From Hyaloperonospora brassicae (taxonomy: Eukaryota > Oomycota > Peronosporomycetes > Peronosporales > Peronosporaceae), in the NCBI GenBank assembly GCA_947650285.1, contig CANTFL010001117.1, positions 18,580 through 82,579 on the forward strand: a stretch of 64,000 nucleotides of DNA, written 5' to 3'. Shown one piece after another: positions 39,795 to 52,400 of this stretch (position 1 is the first letter of the stretch; every line of letters starts with the position of its first letter). Below the pieces are notes generated by a model that searched no databases, was not told the DNA's origin, and saw nothing but the letters and a program-made list of their open reading frames with translations. Made by a program: the position numbers and the translations under genes.

Positions 39795-40856
39795 ATGCGT
39801 CTGGCCTACTCCGTTGCTACCGCTCTCGCCGCTGTTTTCGCTTCCAGTGGCGCGGATTCGACTGGTGTCACGGCGAATGCTCTTCCCGAGCCCCACGTCT
39901 CTCTTGTGGCCCGCGTGATGGACAGCAACGCCTACGACACGGACCCGCAGAGGCTTCTGCGACAGTCTTTTGGCGATGATGATTCGACGCTGTCTGTAGA
40001 CCGTGAGGAGAGAATCAACACTGCACATGTCTCCGACATAGCTGGGCCGATGACTGGAGAAATTGCTACAAGTGGCTTCCTTGCGAGAGCGTTGGACCAA
40101 TGGGCATTTCGGTCGGCCCGCTACGGCCAAGTTCTTGGGAACTTTAAGGAACAGCACAAGATCCTGGGAAAGCCGCTTAAGTGGTGGGATGAGATAATGA
40201 AGCGGCTGTCTAATAGATCTTTCATTGATAAGTTCACAAAATGGGCGAAGAGTTTGAAGGTCGAAGGTAAATCGATCGGTGACCGCTTTACGCAAGCTTT
40301 TCAGAAGTACACGCAAACCGCAACGAAAGGCGCTGCAGATGTAGTGGATGGTCAAGCGGTATGGACTCGTTTGGATGAGTGGGGCGGAAAGGTCGCCGAC
40401 GACGCCTCGTTGTATATAACGAATGCCCTGAAGACGATGGACGAAAGTAAGCAGCTTGCAGTGATTAAAATCAGTGTCAATGCTGTCGCTGGCGACTTAG
40501 CCAAACTCAAGGCCACGTGGAAGAAAGAATACGAACCACAGAAAGATGTGACTTCGATCGAATTGGCATACTCGAAGTTTGACTCCACGCGGATCGATAT
40601 CCACAATCACCTCAAAACGGTTATAGATGATCTTTCGAAAGTGGGCGAGGACAAGGTGGCCGGTGTACTCAAGACCAACTTCAAATCGCTTGATGATTTT
40701 TTCGAGGGCCTGAAGTTTCCCGCGTTCAAGAAATTTGCAGAGGGGGATGGAACCGCGGCTGCAGCTCTTCCTACGGTAAAGCTGCCAGAACCTCTTCCCG
40801 GTAGCCCGCTTGGAACACCTGGGACGCCCAAAGACAGCAACCCCAAGGTCGAGTAG
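39795..40856 (+). CDS. Secreted RXLR-EER effector protein (353 aa)
   Basis: A single uninterrupted frame from ATG to TAG. Residues 1 to about 20 form a signal peptide (MRLAYSVATALAAVFASSGA). RLLR lies at residues 53-56, followed by an acidic stretch (GDDDS) and DREER at 69-73, the canonical RXLR-dEER host-translocation signature at typical spacing. The effector domain (about 74-320) is mostly alpha-helical by composition, with Trp-containing helices around ALDQWAF, LKWWDEIMKRL and KFTKWAKSL; no unmistakable WY fold can be asserted by eye. The C-terminus (from about 320) is Pro-rich (PLPGSPLGTPGTP). Proteins of this class are secreted from haustoria and act inside plant cells against immunity; the specific target is unknown. 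The gene appears intronless, has its own initiator motif, and is flanked by LTRs about 1.1 kb on each side. Confidence 0.93.
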   Translation: MRLAYSVATALAAVFASSGADSTGVTANALPEPHVSLVARVMDSNAYDTDPQRLLRQSFGDDDSTLSVDREERINTAHVSDIAGPMTGEIATSGFLARALDQWAFRSARYGQVLGNFKEQHKILGKPLKWWDEIMKRLSNRSFIDKFTKWAKSLKVEGKSIGDRFTQAFQKYTQTATKGAADVVDGQAVWTRLDEWGGKVADDASLYITNALKTMDESKQLAVIKISVNAVAGDLAKLKATWKKEYEPQKDVTSIELAYSKFDSTRIDIHNHLKTVIDDLSKVGEDKVAGVLKTNFKSLDDFFEGLKFPAFKKFAEGDGTAAAALPTVKLPEPLPGSPLGTPGTPKDSNPKVE

Positions 40857-41688
40857 GATGCCCTTCGACCGTCCGGCCCTGCTTGGCGTTGACACTTGAG
40901 CGATGGGTGCGCTGCATTTCTACCATTCGCCCACAGCGCATGCAGCTTCTGGTACGTATTTTCATGTCGAATACATTTGATCGAGGGTTGTCAGACACAA
41001 GGGCGTCACTTTGATTTTACGCTCGACTTTCGTCGTGTCGCACTTATCAATGCTAAGACATAATACATTTCTTTTGACGCTGTCTGTTTGCCTAATGCCT
41101 AACATAGAAGGAAAACACGGGTTGCATCTCTCTACTTCGCTCAACGTCGCCATGCGTAAACGAGACAAAGTAGGATGTCACTCAAGTGCGGATTATCGGC
41201 GTCGTCGGTCGAATGAAGTGTCAGAGCGCACCATATTGCCGAAATGCATTGGTCGTAGTGTCCTGGATAGCACGAGTAAGAAGAGGTAAGCCTGTTGCGT
41301 GAAGCAATCGACTGCGCGACCCACTTCGGATGGGATTCAAGGCGGGGGTCGCAACCACGTGCGCAATGCGCCTCCTTCCTTCACTCAAGTAAGATGGCAC
41401 TAGACTAAAACTGCTTGTCGCGACAACTTGATGTACAACACACAGCTCAAGTCACACGATTCGCGACGTTGTTGACGTGGCAACTAGTAACTTATCGCGA
41501 TGCAAAATGTTTCTTACGGCAGTGCATCGAGTTACTGTAGAGTCTTTGGTATTGCTCGGAACTTCGCAACACCAGACTCTGTGGCTGGTCTTCCTGGATG
41601 ATCACGCACCCGACCATTCTCACGTGCCGCGTGTTCTTGTCCACCACAATGCTGCAGCTCAAGTTACAGCTTCTTTGTTACACGTAAT
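40857..41688. other. 3' flank of the effector
   Basis: GC-richer DNA with short open frames (for example 41011-41289, +) that show no motif. I see no polyadenylation signal that I could support. Confidence 0.45.
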
Positions 41689-41925
41689 TTACCTTTTCCT
41701 TCGTACCACACGCCACCACTGCAATGTAGAGTTGTCACCCGGCCTCCAAACATTAAATACGCCGCGTTCATGCAGCACAAATTCTTTCTTTATACTCGCG
41801 CCAAATAACCGCAAAGACTCCGTCAGGTCTTCCGCGTCTGCCGCGACTATAGCTAGCACGTGTCGAGTTGATAGGATAGCATGCCGCGAGAAGTCAACTT
41901 CAGTCGTTGGCTTGGACTTGTTCTG
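41689..41925 (-). pseudogene. Unrecognised protein fragment, about 78 codons
   Basis: Between a TGA (41926-41928) and a TAA (41689-41691), the minus strand is open for 78 codons with a strongly protein-like composition: VLAIVAADAEDLTESLRLFG, a VLHERGVFNVWRPGDN segment, and a Trp-rich WWRVVRRKR end. Beyond the TAA another frame reads VVDKNTRHVRMVGCVIIQED, so a longer frame-shifted gene is possible. No ATG start is obvious and I do not recognise the family. It lies between the effector and the solo LTR. Confidence 0.35.
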
Positions 41926-41952
41926 TCAATGGTACACTGTGGTTGAGCATCC

Positions 41953-41974
41953 ATGGCACACGTACGTGTGCCAT
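41953..41974. repeat. 22-bp perfect palindrome
   Basis: ATGGCACACGT followed by its exact reverse complement ACGTGTGCCAT, without a spacer, 15 bp outside the solo LTR terminus. Confidence 0.95.
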
Positions 41975-41984
41975 TCATCGTACC

Positions 41985-42386
41985 ATCCCTGTAACGGGGC
42001 AGCCCGTTACATGGAAATTGTCATTTAAAAGATAATGACAATAAAGAATATTAACGTAAATATTCTTTGTACAATATCACCAATGGTGGTGATATTGATG
42101 GGTCGACCAAAGAGTCTGCTCATTGGTTGATATCTTGATGATATCAACCCACCAATCGCCGCAAGACGCGCGCAATGAGTGGTGACGAGACGTCGTCATA
42201 CTTTCAGTTAGATTGGTATAATTGAGCTAAGTCAAACAGAGAGACAGTGGTTAAAGACTTGATTATATTAATATAACAGTTCTGCTTTTACCTTATCTAT
42301 GCTTCCTCGTTTGCCTCGTGTACGTCTGTTGGGCGCACATTACTCTTGCGTTAAGTTCACGCAAGGGTGTGCCCCGTTACAATCCC
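41985..42386 (-). mobile_element. Solo LTR with perfect 5-bp target-site duplication
   Basis: The LTR occupies 41990-42381 (392 bp) with exact terminal inverted repeats TGTAACGGGGC / GCCCCGTTACA. It is flanked by ATCCC at 41985-41989 and ATCCC at 42382-42386, a perfect target-site duplication, so this is a solo LTR left after LTR-LTR recombination. It is the reverse complement of the LTR at 53.7 kb and related to the one at 38.25 kb. Internal perfect hairpins include CAATATCACC/GGTGATATTG (42072-42097) and GGTTGATATC/GATATCAACC (42125-42149). Confidence 0.92.
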
Positions 42387-42580
42387 CCAACATCAGTGCC
42401 GTTTTATCCATCGAAGATATGTTTCAATTTTTACTTTAATACAGGGCAAAGCCTTAAAATGTAGTAAATTGGCAGGATTCATCTTAGTGTTAAAAAGTGG
42501 AAATAAACATCACTTGCACTTTGACCTAATCCGACACGTGCCTTGTTATGGCGTATTTGATTACAAGAGTTGTAATCCCT

Positions 42581-43480
42581 TGTAACGGGACTACACGTCG
42601 ACTGGTAGTCGACAATAGGTGTGGTTCACACAAGGGATGGGAACTCCTTTCAAGTAATATTATAACACAAGTATCAGTAGTTGAAGACTGATGTCTGTCA
42701 ACAATTGATTACGAGATCTTTTAATAGGTTTATTTAGGACATAAGTGAGTAGGTTATTTACTTTGTTCTACGGTTTTCTTTTAGGTTAAAAGAAGAAACA
42801 AAATTCAGTTTCCATAATGATCAACAAGAGACACGTGCCTCTCTGAGGCGTTTTGCGATCGTAAGGAAGTAGCAACGCCTTGCTAAGGCAGCTACTCTTC
42901 GTGCACTTGGTGCGATTGATTCTTTGAATAGTTTCGTCCGCCTGGAACAGGGACCGTAAGCTCTTTGAGCTTGTGTGACTCTTTGAGTCGGGTTCTTTGA
43001 ACCACCTTTTTGCTCTCGGAGCTGTTGACTCTTTGAGTCGGGTTCGTAGAACCAAAGTTGCTCGTAAGAGCGTTAAGTCTTCCTCTGACTTAAGAATCTG
43101 TGTAGCTCCGCTACAACGATGTCAAGGCATATACTCGTAAGCGCTTTGTGCTGGTGATTCATTGAATCGTTGAAGTCCCTTTACCCGGGACTTGAAGCTC
43201 AGTGAGCTTAGTAGACTCGTTGACTCGTGTTCTTGTTAAGGACGACGTATATCGTAGAGCTAAAGCCTTTCTTTGTCAAAGAAGCTGTTTTAGCTCCGCC
43301 GCGCTTGTTGTCAGGTCTTAAACTGCAGTCGCGTGATTGCGTAAATCACAGATTACAAGAAGCGGCACCGACATCGAAAAGGGCGACTCAGACATACCTC
43401 GTATTGGCGAGACTTCGCATATCAATCAACTTGTTTTCATCTCCTCGATTTTTTAAGAGGTCGTTACTTACTCCACAGCA
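42581..43480 (+). mobile_element. LTR-like element containing a micro-hairpin array
   Basis: It starts TGTAACGGGACTACACGTCG at 42581, the same terminal words as the LTR family, with hairpins GTCGACT/AGTCGAC and GTGTG/CACAC immediately inside. About 240 bp further, a run of tight stem-loops begins (about 42820-43240), including AAGCTC-TTT-GAGCTT (42958), GACTC-TTT-GAGTC (42977), GGTTC-TTT-GAACC (42991), GTAGC-TCC-GCTAC and AAGCTC-AGT-GAGCTT. A matching terminus on the right was not found, so the end is approximate. An inverted, partly matching copy lies at 63.79-64.0 kb, proving it is a dispersed repeat. I suspect a Ty1/copia-type LTR and leader, but no coding sequence supports it here. Confidence 0.6.
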
Positions 43481-46400
43481 TTGAAGCATGATGCACTACC
43501 ATCACAGGATGCACAAATCACAGACTTGGCTCGTTGTATCGATTACACCATCAATCATAGCCGTCCACCACTTTAGGTCCACATATGAATGGTATGCCAA
43601 TCATCCGGTCAACGAAAAGAGCGACGTATTTAAGCACGACATTGTAAATCGCTTGCATCGATTTGATGGAGTCATTCGTAGCCTCCATGACGTCACCGTA
43701 GCCCGGATAAGTAAAAACAATTCGATAGACGGCTATAAGTCATGGCGGTATTTCTTACATTGGATCGCACCAAACATTGAACATAGAGAGAGAATGTCTG
43801 AGGTACATTCGGGTTGGCGTAGGCCCCACTATATTCGGCTTTGTTAGCCACTCTCCGGCGATGTGTAATCGTATCGCCCCTGCGCGGGTATAGATCCGCG
43901 TGCCTCCCGGTCCCAGTGCCAGTGCGTTTCCACTCTGTCACCGAAGCAGTGCAATTATTGGACATATCCTTCGGTGCGTTGGAATGGGAGGGTCATTTCT
44001 TCATTTTGATCGAGCATCGTCATACCCTACGAGTATACGAGCTCTGGCGAAAAGTTAAAGCAGATCAATAGTACTAGCACGTTTTGTTCATGAAAAGCGT
44101 GTAGTACTTTGCCCCTGATCGTAAAATGACGAAGCATGAGCCACATGGCGCGAGCAACGAAACAATGCTATTCAGCCAACAATAAAACGGGGAGAAGTAG
44201 AAGGCTGAACCGATCAGCGATTATCAGGTACACGAGGTGAGGGCGTATTCGCGAATGAAAGGCTAACCTTCGCTGCAGGCCATATACACACGTAGATCTA
44301 CTTGTGTTGCTCAATATCGCTCATCGCCTTCGGGGCAAATGCCGCTTTGACAAATATCTTGATCGTTGATTTCATTAAACACATGTGTCGTTATCATCGT
44401 TTTCGAATGCCGTAGTTGTAAAAAAACAAGTCGACGGTCACGAGCGCGAGCCAAGCTACGAATCAAAATATTGTACCAGGAGTATTGCTCCTATTAGGAC
44501 CCAAGTATAAAATAAAGGCTAGATGTTTTACCCGAAATTGAACCTACTCAGCATATCGAAACAATCGCATTACATTAACATGAATCTCATCGTTGCAGAT
44601 AATGTCTAGCTTAGAAAAGAACCTGTGGTGCAAGTATTAGCTTTAATAAGTAAATAGTTCTGTTTTGTTGATATAGACCCTAGGGTCAGCTAAAAAATAA
44701 ACTTTCAGACTGGCCGGGCGTTATTTTGCTATGAGCCAGGTGTGTGCACACAAACTTAAACTTTTAAAACTTAATCAAAGTCTAAATAAGCTTTACTATT
44801 ATACAAATGATCTGAGCCTATACTACTCTTACATCTTTCACTCAGCGCTATTTGACGCATTCAATTTTACGTTTACCGTCTTTTCAACTGGAACGAAAAG
44901 GAAAAAGCTCAAATTTTCTATAACAAACTACAGGAATTAAATACAACGATGTGAAAACATGTGTTTTTTTATGTGTGTGTATTTCATTAAGTTAAGTAAT
45001 AACATTACATCAATTTAAGCATAACTTCAAAGCATTAGGCGTAAAATGCTATTCTGATTTTTTCAAATTTTATCATCTCAATGGTTTTGTATTCGTACAT
45101 GTATTTTTGAGTACTGTATATTGTCAAAATAACATACAGATTGGATGTTAAACGAGCGGAAGGTACCTGATTGCGCATTCATCCGGTGTTAATGTGCGCT
45201 ACAACTTTTGCACCCTTGGTTTCACTGTCATTACAAAAATCTCAAAGCGATTATATTATAGTAATTACCTAAATCTGTGTTTATACAAACTAAATGCACA
45301 AATACAACATTTCGCCGATGCAAGTTCGTCTTATGAGCCATCACGTCGGAAAAGTACCGATTGGCTTTGTCCGACCGAAAATGTGCACGGCTATCATCAC
45401 AATTATGTCTCTCGAGTTTAAAAACGAAATATCAATGAACAATCAATAGTATAGTACCAATCATTCTTATGATAAGTAAACATAGCAAGCCAACTCCACT
45501 ATCGATCAAAATAATTAGTGCCGTAATGATAAACAATCGATAGGACGTCCCCGTTTAATATTTATAATGATAAATATCGTTTACCAGCCCCGTACTATGC
45601 CAAATAATTTGTCAGAAATGCAAAACAATCGATAGAATTTCTCTAACCGTTCGTTTAATAGCAAAGTCAAAAACAACATCACTAAAAATCGAAGCTGTCA
45701 ATTTTAAATCTTTGGTCGGTCTTATTTTCGATTGTTTAACTCAATTATAAAATTAGCAATTGAACTTTACTATTAAGCCAAACTAACAGGAAACGGATAA
45801 GGCCTCACAACGATAAATTATCATACATTACCAACCTTACTGTTCAATAACAGAATTGGCAAGCCAGCTCCACTATCAATACCTACTATCAGATTCGGTT
45901 TTTCGATTCCCATGAGAAAAAAGCCTATAAATCCAGTATAGATATCGAATTAGCCAAACAATTCATTATTCTACTTCGTATACCAGACTAGCCGCATGAA
46001 TGACTGCCCGAGCTCGAAAATTTTTATCCCTGAACTCCTTCTAATTCACACCGTATGGCAGACATCGATGCTTTATCTGATTTTACAAATCTCCTGCGCA
46101 ACAAATTCGGATTATAATTAATATCGTACTGTATGCTAGGTCAATCATTTTGGCACTATATAAGGGATAGACGATCTTTTCTATATATTGTTTTAGCTTG
46201 TCACCAAAAGCACCAAGGTGCTGTCAATAGGTCACCGGCTCGTACGTAACGTCAGTTTATGGTATGAAATTCTGAACCATGCCATATAGACCTATTCGTA
46301 TTCTCTGCCGAATTTGCGACATAATTAATTTCTCTGCACTTAATGTTCAGCATCACCCTGCCCACGTCTGGGCTGACCTGCAGCGTACACGCTTCAATTA

Positions 46401-49400
46401 TGTTTGAGAACGAATAAAGCAACTAATTTATATAAATTTATGAAATTAATGCGGTAGCGTGTTGTATATCTACATATCCCTCTTCTTTTTGCCATACACA
46501 TTAGTTACACAATCCAGAGAATATCTTTTGGAACTCCTCCTTGAGTTGCTTAATTCACTCAATGTCTACCAGTGAGAATTTACTCACTGAAATTTAATTG
46601 TTTTGGATACACCAGCGGAATTTGCTCGCCTAGCACATATTTGCTGGGCTAAAGCCATGTGTTCAGATAAATTGGACACTGTTTGCAGTGTCGATCTCTT
46701 ACAAATGTTATATAACGAGATATGAGAAAAGGTAGTTAGCGCACTCGATATCTCTACTTAGATTAATCATGCTACCGACGCAATACGAAGTCACCGAGCG
46801 AATTTCTCGATAAAATATGGCAAATATTGGTTTAACAATACTTGATGTTATTCTTTCTCCTTCACTTTCATCTGTAAGTGTCAAATTCGAGTTGCGCATT
46901 ATCGTTTAAGTTGCTCCATGGAATTTTTTAGCCTCTCCTTATCCTTGTTAAAAATTGATCCCCTATTTATTCTGATTTTGTAATAAATATAGGCTGATTG
47001 ACCAGGCACGAACGACATCCAAGGATATGTAGCGCGGTCATTTGATGTCGTCGCTTCTCTAAGGCTAATATCGGGAGACAGATCATATGAGGACACATAA
47101 TACTTCAGTGCAAATAGTTCTATCTGGAATCTGCTGCCCATTAAATAAAGTCAGAAATGGGTTATGGACCTTAAATTCACATATTTTCAGCTGTGGCATA
47201 TTAGAATTTAGTCAGTGTTTCCGACAACAAATTTTAATAGCCATGTAACCTACGGCACTTAATGCTATAATGGATGCAAACGGACCTTTCTCTCGGCAAA
47301 ATCGACAATCCATTACTTTCAAACTAATTTACTAAAAAGCGTCCAACAAATAAATTGAATGTGCATGGAGTGTTATGTTATTAATAACAAAGAATTGTCG
47401 CACACGCCACGCAACGTTATATTAAGAGTAATAAAAGTTGCACTATCATTCATAGTGACCGGGATTGCCATTTGGGCGCTAATTTTGCGTGTACGGGTGG
47501 TACATAGCTTGCGACTCTTCTATTTAAACAATGTGGGTAAAAATAAAGTTGGTATGTCTAACGATGTGTTCAACACAATTAAAGACAATATCAAAATGTT
47601 CGAGAACCAAAGAGAAGAATAGGTGTCCAACTACACGTTGGGCCTTTTTTAAATTAACGTAAGAACGATCACTGGTTTTGACGTAAAATTGGGTTATATT
47701 TCCAAAATTTGAAGTTTATCATTTAGAACTAATTTTACAATACTTAGCTCTCTACACGAACTATAATATGCTTATCAACACTATCTGGCTATGGCGGACA
47801 AATTGTAGCAGAAAATGATCGGATCATCGACACATTATATAGAAGGGGTATTGAAGAACTTATAACTTACTAAACTTTTTGAAAAATGAGAGGACACGCA
47901 TTTAAAGATATGGATCTGTCATTAGTCGGTCGTCCTCCGAAACCTTTTCAATTTTATCTGTACACGCGTCTCATACTTCTCGATTGAGCAAAATCTTGAT
48001 CCGGCCGACCGATTCAATCATCGGCGAAGCCTAACTCTTTATGACTTCTCAAACATTTTAGCTTCATCATGGTAAAGAAAAGGTCAATAATTTTGCTTAG
48101 CGTGATTTTACAGAGTAGTCAAAACATTGTTAGGCGGGAGCAGTCACAAGTCAAATCAAGAGACCAAAAGGAGAGACCAGATAAGCTCAATACTTATGAC
48201 CTGGAACGATAAGCTACAATAAATAGGACGATCCTATTCCTTATTGGCATGGAAAATTAAGTCAAGACTGACCACCCGCTAAATCAGAACATACAATATA
48301 CCGGATATTAAATAGAAGCCTTTTAAAGCCTCAATTTATTCCATATACAGCTCTCAAAGTCACCAGGACATCTTCAAGCCATAATCGACCTGCAAATACG
48401 ACAAGCTTTAATTTAAAAATAAATGAATTGAAAGGATCACCTTCGCCGTGAGCCGACAATCGTTCGTCGTATCATGTGGCTTTTTATAGTCAGCAAAGTG
48501 TGGAGAGCGACATTTCGTACTTCATTTGAGCACATAAAGTAATTTTTCATTTACACATTGTATCCAATTTGCGGTCAAAACATCCTTTCACGTACGCCCT
48601 CCTTTACTTTTCATTGATTTGATATATACACTGCAACCTTAAAGTTTTCATTCAGCTAGCCTTCTGGTGCGTCTTTGAAAAGCGCCACGGCTCGATAATT
48701 CTATTTACTGAATCTGTCGCTAGGTAATAGGATATACTAAGGCATATAAAAAACTTCACAAACCACATTTATGCGATATTACGTGTTATACACTGTATCA
48801 AAAAATCATCTGGTTTAAATCACTAATGAATTGTTAAATGAATTTGAGCTTTCCAGAAAGAGCTCATGTAATTTATCAAAAAATTTCCATTCATCTCGGT
48901 GGGCGTTACCTTTTATATATTAAATATGAAGTACGGCATATATGCTTCTGCATCGGCTTAAGCCCTTCGACGCCGATCAATCTGACATAAACAATATGTT
49001 ATTAGAGATTCATGTAGAATTTATAGAATACACCACGATAAGTCTTTCAACGATTTTATTTACTTTAAATATGTAATGAGGAAAGCCCTTCGTTTATATT
49101 TTAGTCGAAAATTTTAATTATTGCTCATTACTTCGTGCTTACGCATGCAACAGGTATATTTAGTGTGATTACAGTAGTTTATTTTCATTCTAAACACATT
49201 CAGTTTCTTTCGCTGCACAAGGTTGTGTCAATTGTTTTAATACACGCAGTCACTTTCCGATATGATACAATTTTTACGGTAAATCGGTCTTTGTAAAATA
49301 TAATATCATAAACACCTTCTTACCACTGTATTTCGTTTAACATATACGGAGATTGGTGAATCGTCGATCATGAGACGGCTGGTGTCCACCACGAATATTA

Positions 49401-52400
49401 GAGTGTTAATTTAGAATGTCAACATCCTCGAGATAACAAATTTATTATCACTGTTAGGGCTATATATCCAAATTCAGTAGGTTAAGATCGTTAAAATGGA
49501 TAAAGCTTCAAAGTAGTTTAGCTTTCTGTTTACACTTTCTCACTGGCTTGGAGAAGTTTTTAACGCTTAAATATATAGCTCCCCATATTCAAAATGAACT
49601 AAGTGCTGCATTTTTGTGTTATGGACGCCAAAAACTGATAATACATAAAGAGAGCAAATGTTGCAATCGGGAATGGTTGCGGTCAACTTATGGATCCACA
49701 TAATTTACTATCCGTACTCACAGGAACATTATTTGATATTTAATGGTTTTTTACTTGAATAAGGTTTCCGACGTTTAGATAATCTCAAGAAAATTCTACC
49801 GCTGCTTTCGTCGCCTACAATTACGCTCTCGCATACTTACATACTTTCTGAACGGATCTCGATTTGATATATGAATGGCTTTTTTGAACCCTAAGTCATG
49901 TTGTTCCAGTTAGCCCGGCGATTCCTTTGCTCTGTTTGAATCCGATTGCTACTTTCCTCTCAATGCTAGCGATGTAGCCCAATCATATTGATTCTTTGTC
50001 TCCAGCTAAGTATATTTAGTTGTTAAATGTGATGTCTATGTTGTAGGCCATGGCTTGAGTATTTGTTCAAACGGTGTATGTCCCGTTGTCACGGTCAAGA
50101 GCTTTTAAGGTCTTGAGATTAAGGTGAGAGTAAACGTATAGCCCTATTATAGCTTAAAGACTAATAAAAAACCCACTTAAGCATTTTTATTGCTGTTTGG
50201 TGTACTAAAGGTAATCTATCCATATATATGACAATGAACCGATGCCTAAAGTGCGTTATCGGCTTGTGACCGGAGTCTTGCTTTATTCCTAGCTGTCTGA
50301 CCGGCTAATGTATCAAATAATCAATATTGCGGCTGAACCACCGATTTTTTGCTCACTTCATTACCGCTGCTTTGTTATATTGTTCCACTGAATTTTGTTA
50401 AGCTCCATCAACTTCCGCTTCAAAATCTGTTGGTACGTGTTGTGACAGTTAATTAGCTTTTAGGAATCTAGTCACAAAGGAGCCTATTTGGCATCTTTTC
50501 AGCGATAGGAACGGTAGCTTTATTATACTTAATAAAGCCTTCGGGAATAGCAACAGCAAATTAAGTCGTTGCCTGGACGCTGTCCATTACAAAAGCAAAA
50601 TCACATCGAAAAAAATAATCATATAAGTCAATCTATGTATCCAGCTTATACGAAGTAACAGAAAAAACATAGTCTCTGAATGTCACTCAGCAAAGTACCA
50701 CGTCAATATCAAATTATTTCTTAATAATTTATCGCTACCATTATACATTGTTATTATAATGTATAAGTATGTTTCACTGCAAAATCCTTTAAAAATGCGC
50801 GCACTTTTGCTCTTTATTTGTCATCTATCATCATATATGTGTAAAGCCTGTAGTCTCCAATGCATCAAGTTTAGAGTCTCCAGGATGATGCCCAAAATTA
50901 TATTAATAGTAGGACATAGGTTAAAAAGTCATCAGTTTTAGATCCGAATTATCTGACCAGAACTTATTTTCCCCCAAAAAATGATCTGCCTTATTGATTC
51001 CGGTATTCTTGGCCACACTATATCGTTCAGCATACTTCAATGGCTCAAGAAGAAATTATGTTCTCATCAAATGTTCATCAAGTTCCTTTATAAAAAAATT
51101 GAATGCCTTGCTGATTCTAAATGTATAACACACAACACTAGTCAAGAGAAGGTACGAAATTTTTAGGAATGTCGTTAATAGAATTTCCTATCCTGCGTGT
51201 TGTACCGATTTTTATCAGCTAAGTCGATCTTTTCATTCAATACAAAGCCTTCGCAATTTTTAAATTCCTCCTAAAAAATTGTATGGGCAGCTGAAATAAT
51301 TGGTTGTCCACAAGGTCGCATTTATTAATAAAGTGACACTTAATATAATCAATGTAGTTTCCTCTTGGTTTAACCGTGCCCAAATTATTCCACACGTATA
51401 TTCTAATATCAATTCTACGCCTTAACGTTATATGGCGTGAGTCATCATTTAGCTTTGTCGGTGCAAGATTCGATGTATGTTTTCGATCATTCTTATTGGG
51501 TCATTGTTAAGCTACGTTAATCTAAAGCGACGGGTATTATGTTCGACAAATTTATCACGCATCGCGCGAGCGGTATTGTAGTCGAATAAGAAATTATCGG
51601 AACCGCGGAATAGACATAGAGCCTCCAATTTGTTGTTTGAGCGCCGCTTCTTAGTATGTACTCGCTTATAAATTCAATGTTAATAGACCAACGAGCTTGG
51701 CTAATTTGCATTTAATCACGATAAAAACACTATTATTGAGTAGAAATTTTATTTAATTGCTTATGTAGTCTTTGATAACTACTTGCTGAATTTATTAAAT
51801 AAAGGATTTCTAGAGGAAAACCTAGCGGATGAAAGTAATACTATATTTTTAGCTTTCAAACACGTGGTGTTTAAGCCAGCACTTGTTTTCAGTGATCATT
51901 GTTAATCACACACATCTTGCACCTCAGTATTTTTCTGGTTTTCTTCAGCGACTATTGGTGGTATCTGCAACGGTATGATTATATTCATCATTTTGATTTG
52001 TATTTAAGTCGGCTTATAAACAAAATCACTTCTTATTTGCTAAATGACTCACTAAAAAGTATTTTATGTATAAAAAGGTTGTTTTTAATAGTAAAAAACT
52101 ACATTTTAAATTTTCTTGTCCATTCTCTTGGTAACGCTTCTTCCACAGTGCACTTTTTATGATTGATTCTTCTTTTTAAACACTAAAGTACATTCGATTT
52201 GTTTTTCGATCCATCAACCTCATCAATCGTTAAGTAATTCTTTCGGGTAAATTAATTAATTACTGGACCATACATTTTACTTGAGGCAAACGCTATCTTT
52301 GATAAATGGTTCACAATTTGTGTTCAAATACCATAACTCTGGCAGTGAATATTTTTGATGCTAATAAACATCGGCTTCAAACTTGCGTATAATGTTAAGT

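Noticed and set aside
39432..40355. 307-codon open frame antisense to the effector
   Set aside because: It overlaps the 5' half of a convincing RXLR gene and shows no domain. Long antisense frames are common over GC-richer coding DNA.
41477..42028. 183-codon plus-strand frame from GTG
   Set aside because: It runs into the solo LTR terminus, and the opposite strand gives a more protein-like reading.
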